A DNA stretch of 64,000 bases from Aradus depressus (GCA_963662175.1 OY759216.1:42797087-42861086); one strand, 5' to 3'; positions 32,030 through 43,352 are shown, counted from the first letter of the stretch. Notes: a model not told the origin generated them from the letters alone. Program-made: numbers and translations.

Positions 32030-32240
32030 GATATTTCATTAGACTCCATACTGTACGGGTAAGGTTTTTTTTTGTTATTCCGCACCCTGATGCTTTTTAG
32101 TTATATTTACATATTTATATTTTTTATGTGAGTTTAGATGTGCCACTGATGATGACGCATTTGAGTTGAAAACCAGTTCTGGTTGGAAATAACATACTGG
32201 GGAAACAACGTCTATTATTTCTATGAGCAATCTCGTCCCG
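32030..32240 (+). repeat. Penelope-like cassette remnant
   Basis: 'tttcattagactccatactgtacgggtaagg', then after about 75 bp CACTGATGATGACGCATTTG, AGTTGAAAACCAGTTCTGGT and 'actggggaaacaacgtc'. Same family as 19.2 and 20.4 kb, with an AT-rich insertion before the motif. Confidence 0.5.
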
Positions 32241-32565
32241 CAACATCTTTATTATCTGATATGGAAATTGTATCTATTCTAACATTCAAGAGAAAAAAAT
32301 TGTAGTATGCCCATTTAACAACGCTTACAATTTGTGTTTAATATAAAATAACAAACAGGAATTTGATTTTAGTAGATAAACAAGCGTACAAATTGGTTTT
32401 GGTGTACTCACATTAAAAACGTTATGTGAGACTTCTTCATGATACCAATCGAGTTTACTTACCTGTAACATTGAAAAAAAATAATAAACATAAATGAATT
32501 AGGATCAACATTTTGCAGAAAAAAAGGTAATAAATACAAATAAATAATAATAAATAAATAAATAT
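32241..32565. other. Unassigned AT-rich stretch
   Basis: Nothing recognised. Confidence 0.4.
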
Positions 32566-32567
32566 CT

Positions 32568-33130
32568 TTTGGTCAATTTGGCTAAAAATCAAGACGTTTC
32601 TTCCTTAAGTGTTTCTAAATACACATTTCGTGTTGATACATTCATTCAATCAGGAGATATCGCGTTCACAAACACACAGACAGAAGTTATTTTTTCCATT
32701 ATTGAAATAAGGTTGTCGGAAAACAAGTAGGTAATTTCGTTAAAATTCATGTTCAAATTTCTGACTATATATAGGTTAGGTTAGCTTTAAGACTCATGCC
32801 CGGGCTTTAACTACGACGAGATCATATCGCCTACTACCAGAAAGCTCTTTCGTCACTCTGGTGGACATGAGCCCGAATCTACTATCAGAATCCTGAATTT
32901 TGCCAACCCTAAATTTTCATTCACCTAGGATAGGGGTCTTTAACGAGTACCTGACATGACCATCGCTTAACGTCCCATCCGAAGGACGGCGGGCTTAAGT
33001 TTATTTTACCTCCCAGATAAAATAAACTAAGAGCCTCGGTCGGGTTTTGAACCCACGTTCTTGAGCTCAGAAGTCAAGCACGCATACCACTGAGCTACCG
33101 GCGCCCTATGATTATATATATATAACTTCC
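32568..33130 (-). repeat. TTCCCC-family fragment interrupted by a SINE
   Basis: 32568-32770 carries 'ggtcaatttggctaaaaatcaag', 'ttcattcaatcaggagatatcgcg' and 'ttcatgttcaaatttctgac'. The terminal 'tataacttcc' follows the SINE at 33118. Confidence 0.55.
32772..33107 (-). mobile_element. SINE-A, full-length copy with CCTAA tail
   Basis: Complete from GCGCCGGTAGCTCAGTGGTATG to a tail of the AGCTAACCTAACCT type, about 335 bp. A and B boxes are intact apart from one B-box change (GGTTCAAAACC). It is one of the best-preserved copies. Confidence 0.9.
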
Positions 33131-33670
33131 ATTTTTTGTTTAATTTTCATAAATTGAAACCAAGTTTTAATTGGGCTCTCAAAAATACTAAACAAATCAG
33201 TAGTTTTATAAGGGCCCAGTAATGGAGCCATACTTTCTCTTCAAGTCCTCATTTTATTTAACTTTTGAAGGTAGCACTTAGTTCTGTGGAGATCTTTCTT
33301 TCCATTAAGTTACCCAAGTTTCCTTTATTTGTTACATTTCTACATTTTCTTTAAAAGGTCTCTTTGCCATTAAGAAAATAAAACAAGTTGCAAAAAAAAG
33401 AATTTCTTAATTGTGTTATTCTGAAGTCCAAGCTTTTTAATTTTAAGATATTACAAAGATTCGATAAGAAAAGCTGTTATTATCGAACAGGTATTGCAAG
33501 TTTTTTGGATTTTTTCTTTTTATAAAAGAACATCTACCGACATTTTGAACGATTGGTGAACATACATATCCCAGATAAAGTGGAAAACTGATCTAAGCTG
33601 ACGTAGAGATCAAACGCTAAAGATAAGAACAAAAAACATTTTTAGAGCGCAGCTCATCTTGTACTACTTC
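33131..33670. other. Unassigned AT-rich stretch
   Basis: Nothing recognised. Confidence 0.4.
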
Positions 33671-33673
33671 AAA

Positions 33674-33963
33674 GGGCGCTAAGCGGCTTCAAAACCACAG
33701 GCCCTTAGGTTTTTTTCTGGGAAGGTGAAAGAACCTTGAGAACGCTGTCCTTCGAATGGCACGTTAAGCGATGGTCCCGAGCCTGTGCGATATCAGGTAC
33801 TCGTTAAAGGCCCCTACCCTAAATGAATAAACCTAGGAAGGTAAAAGTTAGGACTCCCGCAGTAGAGTCGGGCTCTTCTTCACCAGAGTGACGAAAGAGC
33901 GCTCTGGTAGTAGGCGATGTGACCTTGTAGTTAAAGCCCGGACATGAGTCACAATAACTAACT
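33674..33963 (+). mobile_element. SINE-A copy with head deletion
   Basis: GGGCGCTAAGCGGCTTCAAAACC lacks the A-box spacer. The remainder is good through the core and the 'gagtgacgaaagagcgctctgg' block. Tail CACAATAACTAACT. Confidence 0.8.
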
Positions 33964-34009
33964 AGTTTTTTTGACATTTAAAGACAATTATTATTTATTA
34001 TTTTTTACT

Positions 34010-34485
34010 TATAGATGTACAAAGTGTAGGAAGAAATTATGTAATCGGTCCGAAATTGAATGCGGAGTTTTCAACGAAATTCCATGTTTTTCGACCACAT
34101 GATTCCATAAATGAAAATAAAATTTCACTTTGTATCTGTGTGTGTCCGTGTATACGATACAAGAATGTATCGACAAAAAATTGTTTGTGTGTATCCAGAT
34201 CCTCTTAGGAAGACACCTAAGGATGATCAGCCAAATAAGCAAAAGGGAAGGGAGGACTAAGGGGGAGGTGACACGATGTAGTGACACGAAATTTGATATG
34301 TGTATTATACAGGGGGTCAGAGGGGGCTCAACTCAAGAATGCCAATAACTGCCAATGAATCGTAGTGAATGAATTGACACAAAATGTGGTATGATGATTC
34401 AGAAGCCACTATGACAATTGCCTTTGGGGGAAGTGTAAAAAGTAAATTAGTTCGTGCTGGGGAAGTACACAGATTCACCACTTTT
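34010..34485 (+). repeat. TTCCCC-family repeat, end-to-end copy
   Basis: Starts GTGTAGGAAGAAATTATGTA and ends GTGCTGGGGAAGTACACAGA. Two internal units with 'gacacgaaatttgatatgtg' and 'aagggaagggaggactaaggggg'. Confidence 0.6.
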
Positions 34486-34754
34486 TTATTATTAAAAAAG
34501 CCAGGCGAGAAGCCCCAGGGCATATGAAGCAAAAATCAGTCCATCTCCCCCTCTCCTGTTACTTTTCAGTGAGATGACACATTCCCCCCACACAATACAC
34601 ATCATCTCTTTCACAATCATATCACAGAACACAAAAACCTGACATTTCACCTACTTCAACACAGTCCCATCCTTCTGAAGGTTCTGTGAATTTTATTTTA
34701 ATGAAGAATAGCACGACTCTCGGTAATAAAATACGCTTGGTTAATTACAGAAAA

Positions 34755-35062
34755 AAAAGTCGTAAGTAAATCTCTGGCTATGTACTTCCCCAGCAAGAAT
34801 TACCTGACATTTCACCTACTTCAAATACAGCCGTTGTTAGAGTTTTTGTGTTAAGCTTCCCCCTAACCCCTCTCCCTTCTCCTGGTCTGATTCCGCTATG
34901 AATTAATAGGTTCGTCCATAGATGGATACACATTCGTGTCACATACATTCTATTGGGAATCTGGAGGCCAGGAAAAAATGAATTTCTGTTGAGAACTCAG
35001 CATCGAATTTCAGACCGATTACGTAACTTCCCCTATACTTCGTTAAACTGGGGAAGTAAAAA
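34755..35062 (-). repeat. TTCCCC-family repeat, short end-to-end copy
   Basis: Starts TCTGGCTATGTACTTCCCCA and ends CGTTAAACTGGGGAAGTAA. One internal unit only, so about 300 bp: the shortest complete-looking copy and the best one for defining the ends. Confidence 0.65.
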
Positions 35063-35458
35063 CAGTTATGTTTCTCATACTTACTTAATTAGGCTCATTC
35101 ACTTCAAAATAATGATTTCAGGGGTTATCCTTGTCACCCTCAAGCGGAAAATGCAATCATTTATATTAAAACATTTATAATTTGCTGCGCCAAAATATGA
35201 GATTTTTCACCCTCAAAATTGAAAAATTGCCCTCACACACCCTTCTCTTACACAACTTTGAAATCATACATTTTTCCGATTCTACTTATTGTTCACTACC
35301 TCATATCCCACACAATTATATCCGTTGATTTTTTTCACGACTCACCTACAAAATACTGAGGATGTCGGTTATAATGTTTCCCCTATCGGATAAATTTCCT
35401 GCACATTTTTAGATAAAAACCTTGACGTTCTAGCTAAAATGGTTCGGCCTTAGGCTAG
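35063..35458. other. Unassigned AT-rich stretch
   Basis: Nothing recognised. Confidence 0.4.
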
Positions 35459-35460
35459 CG

Positions 35461-35732
35461 GAGGGCGGTGGTAGCTGAGAGATAGCATGCTTGTCTACTG
35501 AGCTTAAAGTCGCGAGTTTTGAAACCCGGCCATTTAGGTTATTCATCTGGGCTGTAAAAAAACCTTGAGCCACCATCAGGTACTCGTCAAAGACCTTAGG
35601 TGAATATACCTGCATAGGCAAAATTTAGGACTCCCACAGTAGGAGTGGGGTTCCTAGTTACCAGATCTAAGAAAATAGGAGATACGTTCTCGTAATTAAA
35701 TAAAGCCCGGGCATGAGTCACAATGACTAACT
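35461..35732 (+). mobile_element. SINE-A, degraded copy
   Basis: GAGGGCGGTGGTAGCTGAGAGATAG, B box AGTTTTGAAACC. The core is largely lost between 'ccttgagcc' and 'accatcaggtactcg'. Tail CACAATGACTAAC. Confidence 0.75.
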
Positions 35733-36550
35733 GTAGGCATGCGCACACACAATCACTCGCACTCAGATAACTTACCACGGGACCCTAAAAACATATAATG
35801 AACTTTACAATTGAAATAATGGATGTCCCTTATTCGATGCGACCTTAAACTGTGTAAAATTTTTACAAAACAACTATACCAAATTTGGACGGAATCGGTC
35901 CAGTAGCACATTTTTTTCGTAATGACATATCTTTCCCTAAGAAAACATTTAATGAACATAAATATTTACCAACAGTTTCCCAGCAGGGGAAGAAACGAAA
36001 GGATCTGATATACCTAAGGACGACACTGGTCTGGTCCCCATTTGATAGTATTCTATCTCACAATTCAAGAAACAGGTCGACGGAATCGATTGGAATCTAG
36101 ACTGGGAAAACATTCAGCTTAGGTGTGTTTGATGTATTAAATCAAGGTTATGACCATTTTTGGTATGTTTTCTGTTATACAAACCATAAAAGGAATTACC
36201 AGTATCTCACGATACACATAGCCAAAATTAAGGATTCCAACTTTTAATTATTTCAAGGTAATTCCTAACTTGATTACAAAAGTAGTAATCTCAAGACTAT
36301 ATTGTTGTTACTCCTCTGAACCTACTCAGTCTATATAGCGGAAAATTAATAGCGTAGTCGTTTGGGCTTTGACTATTAATGCAAATTTGCTCTTGCTGTC
36401 CTTATTCTCTACCTAAGAATGCAATCAAAGAGAATGTATAAATTACATAATAAATGTGTACCAATGTTTAAAAGTCCAAGCACACAGAAGCTGTATAAAG
36501 GTAGTATAGAAGAAATTACGCAATTGCCCAGAAATTCTATGTTGTTTTCA
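35733..36550. other. Unassigned stretch
   Basis: 'ataccaaatttggacggaatcggtccag' at 35875-35905 is wording common in arthropod DNA-transposon repeats (general knowledge). No ends or ORF found. The 71-codon frame at 35885-36100 is not supported. Confidence 0.35.
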
Positions 36551-36561
36551 TGTTCAACGGA

Positions 36562-36698
36562 ATCTTATGTTAGCGATCGGTCCCGACCCGTTACTCCGCT
36601 TTCTTCTGCTCCCGCCAGGATCCGACAAACCAACTGAACACTGAACCAGGCCCAGTCCAGTCCCTCTTATCAACTCCACCCTGGCCTGGTCGTATCCA
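36562..36698 (-). pseudogene. Non-LTR retrotransposon C-terminus relic
   Basis: The minus-strand frame gives YDQARVELIRGTGLGL, matching YDQARVELIHGTES at 41905-41950. The zinc-knuckle part is replaced by the adjoining SINE-B sequence. The MRVHG.. start of the 68-codon frame belongs to that SINE. Confidence 0.55.
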
Positions 36699-36699
36699 T

Positions 36700-36816
36700 G
36701 GCCCCGGGAGGGAGTTCTATCTACAAAATAAAACTCACTCCCGAACCCATGAACCCGCAAACCATGGTAAGACCAAAGCCCTACGCTCTAGCCCGCAAGG
36801 CCACCATGGTCCCCAA
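36700..36816 (-). mobile_element. SINE-B copy (second tRNA-derived family)
   Basis: The minus strand reads GGGGACCATGGTGGCCTTGC..GGGCTAGAGCGTAGGGCTTT..CGGGTTCATGGG..GGGAGTGAGTTTTATTTTGT. It matches the + copy at 63535. The A-box-like TGGCCTTGCGGGC and B box show tRNA descent. Confidence 0.75.
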
Positions 36817-36829
36817 TATGAAGATTTCA

Positions 36830-36935
36830 CATGCCCTAACTTTGTATTGACTAGATTTTGGCAAACATCGGGCGACAATCGAGGCTACTTTACTTCAGAC
36901 TTCAGTGCCAAAATACATTTTATCTAATGCCACTT
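36830..36935 (+). repeat. Dispersed 'GATTTTGG' family fragment
   Basis: 'ctagattttggcaaacatcgggcgacaatcg' and 'actttacttcagacttcagtgccaaa' parallel 16680-16720 and 51235-51300. Confidence 0.35.
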
Positions 36936-37051
36936 TTATTATTTCGTCAAACAATAATATCTACAAATGAAAACTGTAGAGAAAATAGAAAGGTACATTA
37001 AATTTAATATATCTCTTCGAAAGCCAACCGGTTTCATATAGTTGTTGAGTG

Positions 37052-37425
37052 TCGGAGATTTCCTAGCACATATCAGGTGAGGTGACGGCCAGCTTAACAC
37101 ATGCTGAGGCCACCACCTGCAGGTGCCTAACACATACTAGGTGAAGCACGTACCGTTGCCTAACACATACAAGTTGAGGTTCCGGCCATTTCCTAACACA
37201 TACCAGATGAGGTGCCGGCCGTTCATTAATACATACTAGCTGAGGTGCCGGCCGTTGCCTAACACATTCTAGGTGAGGTGCCGGCCTTTGCCTAACACAT
37301 GAAGCTGAGGTACCGGCCGTTCTCTAACATATACTGAGTGAAGCACGTACCCTTGCCTGACACATACTAGCTGAGGCGCCGGCCGTTCCCTAACAGATAC
37401 TATTTGAGGTCGTACCTTTTGTTAG
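37052..37425. repeat. 33-bp minisatellite, about 11 units
   Basis: The consensus unit is GCCTAACACATACTAGGTGA followed by GGTGCCGGCCGTT. Several units keep exactly 33 bp, for example from 37223. Two units share the variant 'gaagcacgtacc', suggesting higher-order copying. GC-rich relative to its flanks. Confidence 0.8.
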
Positions 37426-37855
37426 CCATATGAAATGTTTTTATTATCACTCTTCCTGCTTGAACATTCCATTTTACCTGTTTGGACTGAGAGCAGATGA
37501 AACAAATAAATCCGTGGTTATGACCCAGGATGAGTGAAAGCAGACACAGAGAGAGAGAGATAGAGACACAGGGGCTGGATAGAATGACAGCGCTGGGATC
37601 CCAATTAAACGTGGAACCTAAGCTACCATCCCCATCGTACTGCTCTCCAGGGTACAATCACCTCCAGTTTTCATTTAAATGTCCAACCACTTCTCATGTT
37701 ATTCAACAATGTTACATTCAATGGCACCAGCTGAAATGAACCTGTTTACATGCCAGAGCAACAAACAAACGCCAGATTTTGGAGTCCCTGAACAATAGAA
37801 CTGTCATCCCTCAGACCCTAAAAAAGATACGGAAATGATTCATACAGAAACATAG
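37426..37855. other. Unassigned stretch
   Basis: A GA-rich tract is at 37543-37566. Overlapping 85- and 69-codon frames on opposite strands have no domain. Confidence 0.35.
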
Positions 37856-37859
37856 TTCA

Positions 37860-38160
37860 TTTTCATACTGGAGTGAAGTATAAGGGAAGTTATGTAATCA
37901 GTCAGAAATTTGATGCTAAGTTTTCAAAGTAATTTCATATTTTCCGACCCCCTGATTCCAAAAATTTTTTAAAAAAAGTCTGTGTGTGTCTGTGAACACG
38001 CTGAATGTATCGACACGAAATTTTATATGTGTATTCAGAATCCTTTAAGGACGACACCTATTGATTTTCAGCCAATTCGGCCAAAGGAAAGGGGGATTAG
38101 GGGAAGGCTTAGCACCAAAACTCTAACTACCGTTGTAATGAATGTATTGAGAGATTGAAA
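37860..38160 (+). repeat. TTCCCC-family repeat, left part
   Basis: Starts GTGAAGTATAAGGGAAGTTATGTAATC and continues through one full unit to 'atgaatgtattgaga'. Truncated at the inverted-repeat arm. Confidence 0.6.
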
Positions 38161-38547
38161 AATGTATTCTTTCGAAATTATGCCGTCGTATTTCCAAACG
38201 GAAGGTTGAGGATTTCTATTGTACGCCTTGTCCACCTAAAACTGCTTCCCTACATGCATTGAAGATCTCTTCACCTATGACCAAATCGTGTGCTACCTTT
38301 TTTTAAGTTTCAATGTCTTCTAATCCCAATGAGGCAGTTAGCGAAAAATCTTGAAATCTTGGATTTACGCTATTGGCTTTGTTGGAATGAGTTCACACCA
38401 AGCGTCCACGGTCAGCTGGTAATATTATTAATTAATTAAACATAGTAACCCTTCGAGGTTTGCTTCTTGATTCTAATCAACGAGTTAATTATATTGTTAT
38501 CGTGGAACCTACATTTAGTGAAGTATTAATTGTTAACGTTTGTTCTC

Positions 38548-38898
38548 TTATTCTATGCTATTCATTTTCCCTGTTAACCCAGTAAGATAATTTATAACTA
38601 TGGATTAGATTGAATATTTTTGCAAATTTTAAGAAAATATTATGGCATCTCATTATTATATTTAAAAGAAATCCAAATGAAAAATTAGTTAATTGATTTT
38701 TTTTTTTTTTTTAAACGTGCATTTTCTTCAAAATTTCACGTCTTGAACTTTCGATATTTTTTTCTCTTTTCGGAAATTCCTGTAGAAATCAAAATTTAGT
38801 AGAAAATCAGCTATAATTTGTACAGGAAATGTGGTAATTTTATTATTTATTTTATTTTAATTTATATTTATTTAACATTTAAATTTTTTATTATCACA
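38548..38898 (+). repeat. Diverged relic LTR of the 42.3 kb element family
   Basis: Shares ordered blocks with the 3' half of the young LTR: 'attcattttccctgttaaccc', 'ctgtagaaatcaaaattta', ACAGGAAATGTGGTA, and the end TTATTATCACA at 38888-38898. AT-rich gaps separate them. The 5' half is missing and there is no paired LTR, so it is an old solo or truncated copy. Confidence 0.65.
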
Positions 38899-39400
38899 TG
38901 TACATTGAGAAATAAGAGATTTATCCATTTTGGGGGTTTCCAAGCTCATTTGTATTCTACCAATGTATTTGTTCCTAATTCCAGATGACTCATTAGGAGA
39001 AAATTCCACAGGGAAACAGTAAGAAACTCTTAAGTAATTGTATGAACTACTATTGGGATGTGTGAATGTTTTTATTAATGTTGTTGACATGATACTTAAA
39101 GTGCATTTAGAGGTTATGCGTATTGAGTAACACTTTATATGTAAATAGAACTCTAAGGCATTAGTCCAAGAATACTACACAAATTTGATTGAAAATCTCC
39201 CATGAAAACTTGGCTTCCCGCTTAAAACGGTCATTTCATTTGTTGGCAGCGTCCGCTCTTGGAAGAAACCCAAAATGTAACTAACCCTGTAGAAAAATAA
39301 AATAAAAACAAAGCTGTAACAAAGATTTTACGTATCTGTGAAGATGTTTCATACATGCTTCGAAATGTACAGGGTGGCCGAAAATTATTTGGGCTCCTAA
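38899..39400. other. Unassigned AT-rich stretch inside the inverted repeat
   Basis: Nothing recognised. Confidence 0.4.
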
Positions 39401-39401
39401 A

Positions 39402-40265
39402 TCCTCATATTAAATTTTGTGTCGATAAGTTATTAGGGATCTTCAGTTGAGCCTCCTCCTCTAAACTCCCTCTTCCCTTCGGCCGAATTCGCGGAAATTC
39501 AACAGGTATTATCCTAGTGATATTTTCACATTAAACATGAAATTTCTTGTCGATCCATTTATTTTAACGGCAGTTATTGGAGTTTTTATGTTAACCCTCC
39601 CCCCTAATCCTAATTCCTTCGGTTGATTTGACTGAGAATCAATAGGTGCCGTCCTTAGAAGGATCTGAATAAACATTTAAAATTTCGTGTCGATATATTC
39701 CTTCTTTCAGGAGTTATCGTGTTCACACATACAATTTTTTTTTTATGTTTGAAATCAGGAGGTCGGAAAAAATTAAATTATGTTTGATTTTCAAGCAAAT
39801 CAGCCAAAGGGGAGAGGGGATGAGAGGGGGCTCAACTCAAACATTCCAATAACTTCCGATATAATGCCTTTATCGACATGAAATTATAAATGTGTATTAT
39901 GAACTTTTATATTCAAATTCAAAACCTCAATTGAAGAGAAGGGCGGCTCAACTCTTAATACTTATACACATAATAACTGTCAATGTAACGAATGTATCGA
40001 CATATAATTTAGTATGAGGATTCAGAAGCCACTATGTAAGCCAAATATTTTGAATTTTAGCCCAAACCGTCGATTGGTACCGAAGGGAGAGCGAAAACGT
40101 AATTTATGAATTCGTGCTGGGGAAGTACATACTTGGTGATTCAACGACGATATTTTTCCCCCATTTTTGGAATCTGAGGATCGGAAGCCATGAAATGCCG
40201 TTGAAAGCTCAGCATCAAATTTCTGACCGATAACTTCTCCTATACTTCATAGAGCTCTGGGGAAG
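39402..40265. repeat. TTCCCC-family composite of three alternating orientations
   Basis: 39402-39770 is minus. 39780-40140 is plus and ends GTGCTGGGGAAGTACATACT with GGTGATTCAACGAC. 40150-40265 is minus and ends GCTCTGGGGAAGTATAA. The composite sits within the large inverted repeat. Confidence 0.6.
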
Positions 40266-40772
40266 TATAATTGTAGTTACGCCCCCTTGATTCTAGTCAT
40301 AAAATGGAACCAGAAATTAAAAGTGCTTCAGATCCATCTTCCTTCCTTTATCACAGACACCAAACAATTAATACTTCACTAAATGTAGGTTCCACAACAA
40401 TATAATTAACTCGTTGATTAGAATCAAGAAGCAAACCTCGAAGGGTTACTATGTTTAATTAATTAATAGTATTACCAGCTGATCGTGGACGCTTGTAGTA
40501 AAAGGGGTGAAGTTTCAACAAAGCAAATTAGCGTAAACCAAGATTTCAGGATTTTTCACTAACTACTTCATTGGGGTTAGAAGACATTTAGGTTAAAAAC
40601 AAACGATTTGGCTATTAGGAAAGCGCTTAGCTTGTACGAATACAAGCAACCTGCTTCAGGTAATCAATAGAAAGTTACCTTTCGTTTGGAAATTCGAAGG
40701 AAAATTTTATAAAGAATACATCTTTCTATTCTCGGGAGGCATGAGAGAGAAGCTAAATGAATAGTAGTCGTT

Positions 40773-41026
40773 AGTAGGTCTTTCGTCGCTTTGATGGACA
40801 TGAGCCCGCCTCTTCTATGGGAGTCATACATTTTGCCTACCCTAAATTTTATTCACCTAGTATCTGTTAGTCTTTAACGAGTATCTGATATCGTATAGAC
40901 TTAAGACCCATCCGAAGAGCGGCATGCTCAGGTTTTCCACCTCCCAGATAAAAAACCTAAGGGCCCCGGCCGGTCTTCGATCCCGATATCTTGAGCTCAG
41001 TACGCTAAGACGCTACCTTAGAGCTC
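40773..41026 (-). mobile_element. SINE-A, 3'-worn copy
   Basis: Starts in the 'tctttcgtcgctttgatgg' block without the usual tail and ends near the A box. The core is shortened ('gacccatccgaagagcggc'). Confidence 0.7.
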
Positions 41027-41074
41027 TTTAGGGCCTTATAATGACTCTATGGATATGGGTGGTGAAGGTGAAAG

Positions 41075-41145
41075 TGTGTGTCAGATCCTCCATTCCTAAT
41101 GAAAGAAATAAATAGTTTCCGAAATGTTGGCCAAATACTGAATTT
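41075..41145 (+). repeat. Short hammerhead-like motif
   Basis: CCTAATGAAAGAAATAAATA then GTTTCCGAAATGTTGG: stem GAAA/TTTC followed by GAAA. Probably another Penelope-like remnant. Confidence 0.35.
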
Positions 41146-41730
41146 TTTTAATTTTCATAACCTCAATTTCCTTTAATATTGAAAAGATACTGTCGACTCT
41201 ATCAATCATTGTATTTTTCTTACGAAATATATTTTATAAAGTAAATAATAACTTTTCTCCTCTGCTCAAACATTGTTACTCATATTAACCAACTTAGATA
41301 GTTGACTTTATCTCTTTTTGATTCCAATTTACCTCAGTTGGAAAGTTGACAAAATCTTGGGAAAATTCACGGAAAGCAATTAACTGTTTGTAGTTGAGTC
41401 CAACTGAAAAGTTTTAGAACTAACCTCAATATAATTTCAAAAGTTTTCTGATTAAATTGTCCAAAACTCATGCCCGTGCAAACGATTTTGAGTGGTTCAT
41501 CAACTACATATTAAGGTAATATGTAGTCTTAATTGTAAAAAAAAAAAAAAGTTTAAAAAACTAAAACCCGACTACACAAAAAAAGTTCAAATATAAAAAC
41601 TTTACCAACTAAAAAGCTAAAAGTTTATCTGCCTCAGGTTAGTTGTTTATTGATACATATAGTCTTACAAATTATGTTGTATATTTTAATATTTAATTTT
41701 GTCGTAACTGTTCAAAAAACAAGAGGTACC
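41146..41730. other. Unassigned AT-rich stretch
   Basis: Nothing recognised. Confidence 0.4.
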
Positions 41731-41731
41731 A

Positions 41732-42293
41732 GAGGGCGCCAGTAGCTCAGAGCTAACCTACTGAGCTCAAGATCGCGGGTTCGAAACCCGGCCGAGACCC
41801 TTAGGTTTTTTAGCTGGGAGATGACATGGCGAAGAGATAGAGCAGCCCGAACTGTTCGGTGCCATGCGGCGACATCGAGACTGCAGAATATGTAATCGAA
41901 TGTCCGCTGTACGACCAAGCTAGGGTGGAGTTGATTCATGGGACTGAATCTACATCAGCTGGTAACGTAAACTTACTACTCGATGTTCAGCCGATTCCTC
42001 GGCTCCTGGGCTGAGGGCGACCCGATCGGCGCAGATTGTTCAGCAGATGGCCGGTCCCAGTCTCTCAGTAACCTCCTCTCCCCACTATAGTTAGGATGGC
42101 TTCATAGCAAGGCGCATCCTTCTTTAAAACAAAACTAAATAAAAGAGGCGTTAAGCGACGGTCCCGAGCCTGTACGATGTCAGGTACTCGTTAAAGACCC
42201 CTATCCTTCATGTATAAACCTATGTAGACTAAATTTAGGACTACAAAGTAATCGGGCTTATGTCCATCAGAATGACGAAAGAGCGCTCTGGTG
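41732..42293 (+). mobile_element. SINE-A host copy, interrupted by LINE fragment and LTR element
   Basis: The head lies at 41732-41821 (GAGGGCGCCAGTAGCTCAGA, B box GGTTCGAAACC). The body resumes at 42148 ('ggcgttaagcgacggtcccgagcc') to 42293. About 35 bp of the SINE between the two parts is missing, so the LINE insertion or a later event deleted it. The LTR element then inserted in the 'gctctggtagtaggc' block, and its right side resumes at 47457 with GGTGGTAGGC. Confidence 0.8.
41822..42147 (+). pseudogene. Non-LTR retrotransposon ORF2 C-terminus and 3' UTR
   Basis: A + frame starting at about 41848 reads SSPNCSVPCGDIETAEYVIE, then CPLYDQARVELIHGTES and continues to PIPRLLG and a stop near 42016. 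C-x3-C-x(8+)-E-x3-C with ECPLY is the terminal zinc-knuckle region. Its His position has changed to Tyr (AEYVIEC in place of the usual EHVL.EC). A roughly 130-bp UTR ends 'aaaacaaaactaaataaaa'. Related to 36562-36698. Confidence 0.7.
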
Positions 42294-43091
42294 TGTGATG
42301 TACACTATGGAACATTTTTTTAATGAATATTTTACTGAAAAGAGGTAATTTTTTTTATTATAATCTAATATCATATATATATTAGATATATATCAAGGTG
42401 TTTGAGAAACAAAACAAGAAAACATATAAAAAACAGCTGTGAAATAGTGTTAAATGTAATGGAGTCGTGAGCTAGCTCTTAAACGGTGCAATGTGTTTTG
42501 ATATGTTTTAAATAAAATGAAGTTGAACAATTAGATGAAAGTTGACTGGGGTGGAATTAAAGTGAAGAGTTGACGGGGTCTGGTTTTTGTGGTAGAGGCG
42601 TCGAGAAGGTACAATTAATAAAATATATTTTTCAATATGCCCAAATAAAAAAAGAAATAGTTTTTTTTAAGTATTAATTTAATGTTTTTGTGCCATTGTA
42701 AATTTTTGTTTTGTTTGTTCAAATAAGTTTTTTTTAAATTTAAATATGTAAATATAGATAATAACCCAATTATTTGTCCTCTTCAAATTCTATCCTATTC
42801 ATCTTCCCTGTTGTCCCAGTAGTATCATTTAAAAAACCTTTGGATTAGAAATTAATATTATTTAAAATTATTTAAAAATTGGTATCTCTTTGTGAATCCA
42901 AGTGTAAAGTTTGTTTAATTGAATTTTTTTTCGTTGTATACGTGTACTTTCTTAAAAATTGCACGTCTTAAATTATTGATAATATTTTTTTAGGGCAATT
43001 TTCGACAAACTACTGTAGAAATCAAAATTTAAATAAACAAAAGAGATCAAATTTCTACAGGAAATGTGGTAGCAAACAAGTTATTATCACA
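42294..43091 (+). repeat. 5' LTR (798 bp)
   Basis: Begins TGTGATGTACAC and ends GTTATTATCACA, with a 6-bp terminal inverted repeat TGTGAT/ATCACA. A TATATATATTAGATATATA stretch near 42375 could serve as a TATA region, and 'aaataaaatgaag' near 42510 as a polyadenylation signal. Both are inferences from sequence alone. Confidence 0.9.
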
Positions 43092-43095
43092 TTTT

Positions 43096-43113
43096 TGGCA
43101 TATCCCTTGTGTG
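43096..43113 (+). promoter_or_regulatory. Putative primer-binding site
   Basis: TGGCATATCCCTTGTGTG starts 4 bp after the LTR. The opening TGG fits the complement of a tRNA CCA end, but I cannot match the rest to a specific tRNA. Confidence 0.25.
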
Positions 43114-43352
43114 GACGATTTTCGCCACAAAGCCCCATCATATTTTGGCAAAACCTTGATGGGAGAATTTTTTTTTATATTAATTAAAGTAGGGAAACAG
43201 GTTGAAAAAGATGAAAAGGATAGAATAGAGACAAATAAGGGTTACATTTAATTTTGAGAAATAATATTTTTTTTTGCCAACTTCAAAAGAAGGTTACTAT
43301 TTTATATAACATTGTTTTTGTTTAGTAATTATATATTTAGTAAAGTAAGAAA

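Larger units (their letters stand above)
38163..40735. repeat. Large inverted repeat (arms about 385 bp)
   Basis: Arm 38163-38545 and arm 40355-40735 are reverse complements at roughly 85 per cent by eye. They share 'catagtaacccttcgaggtttgcttcttgattctaatcaacgag' (split here for reference only as a landmark at 38448-38491) and 'tggaacctacatttagtg'. The 1.8 kb between holds an LTR relic and TTCCCC copies. It may be a transposon with long TIRs or two inverted copies of one repeat. No TSD or transposase is visible. Confidence 0.65.

Noticed and set aside
37052..37425. CRISPR-like array
   Set aside because: Units are contiguous 33-bp repeats without unique spacers, and the DNA is eukaryotic.
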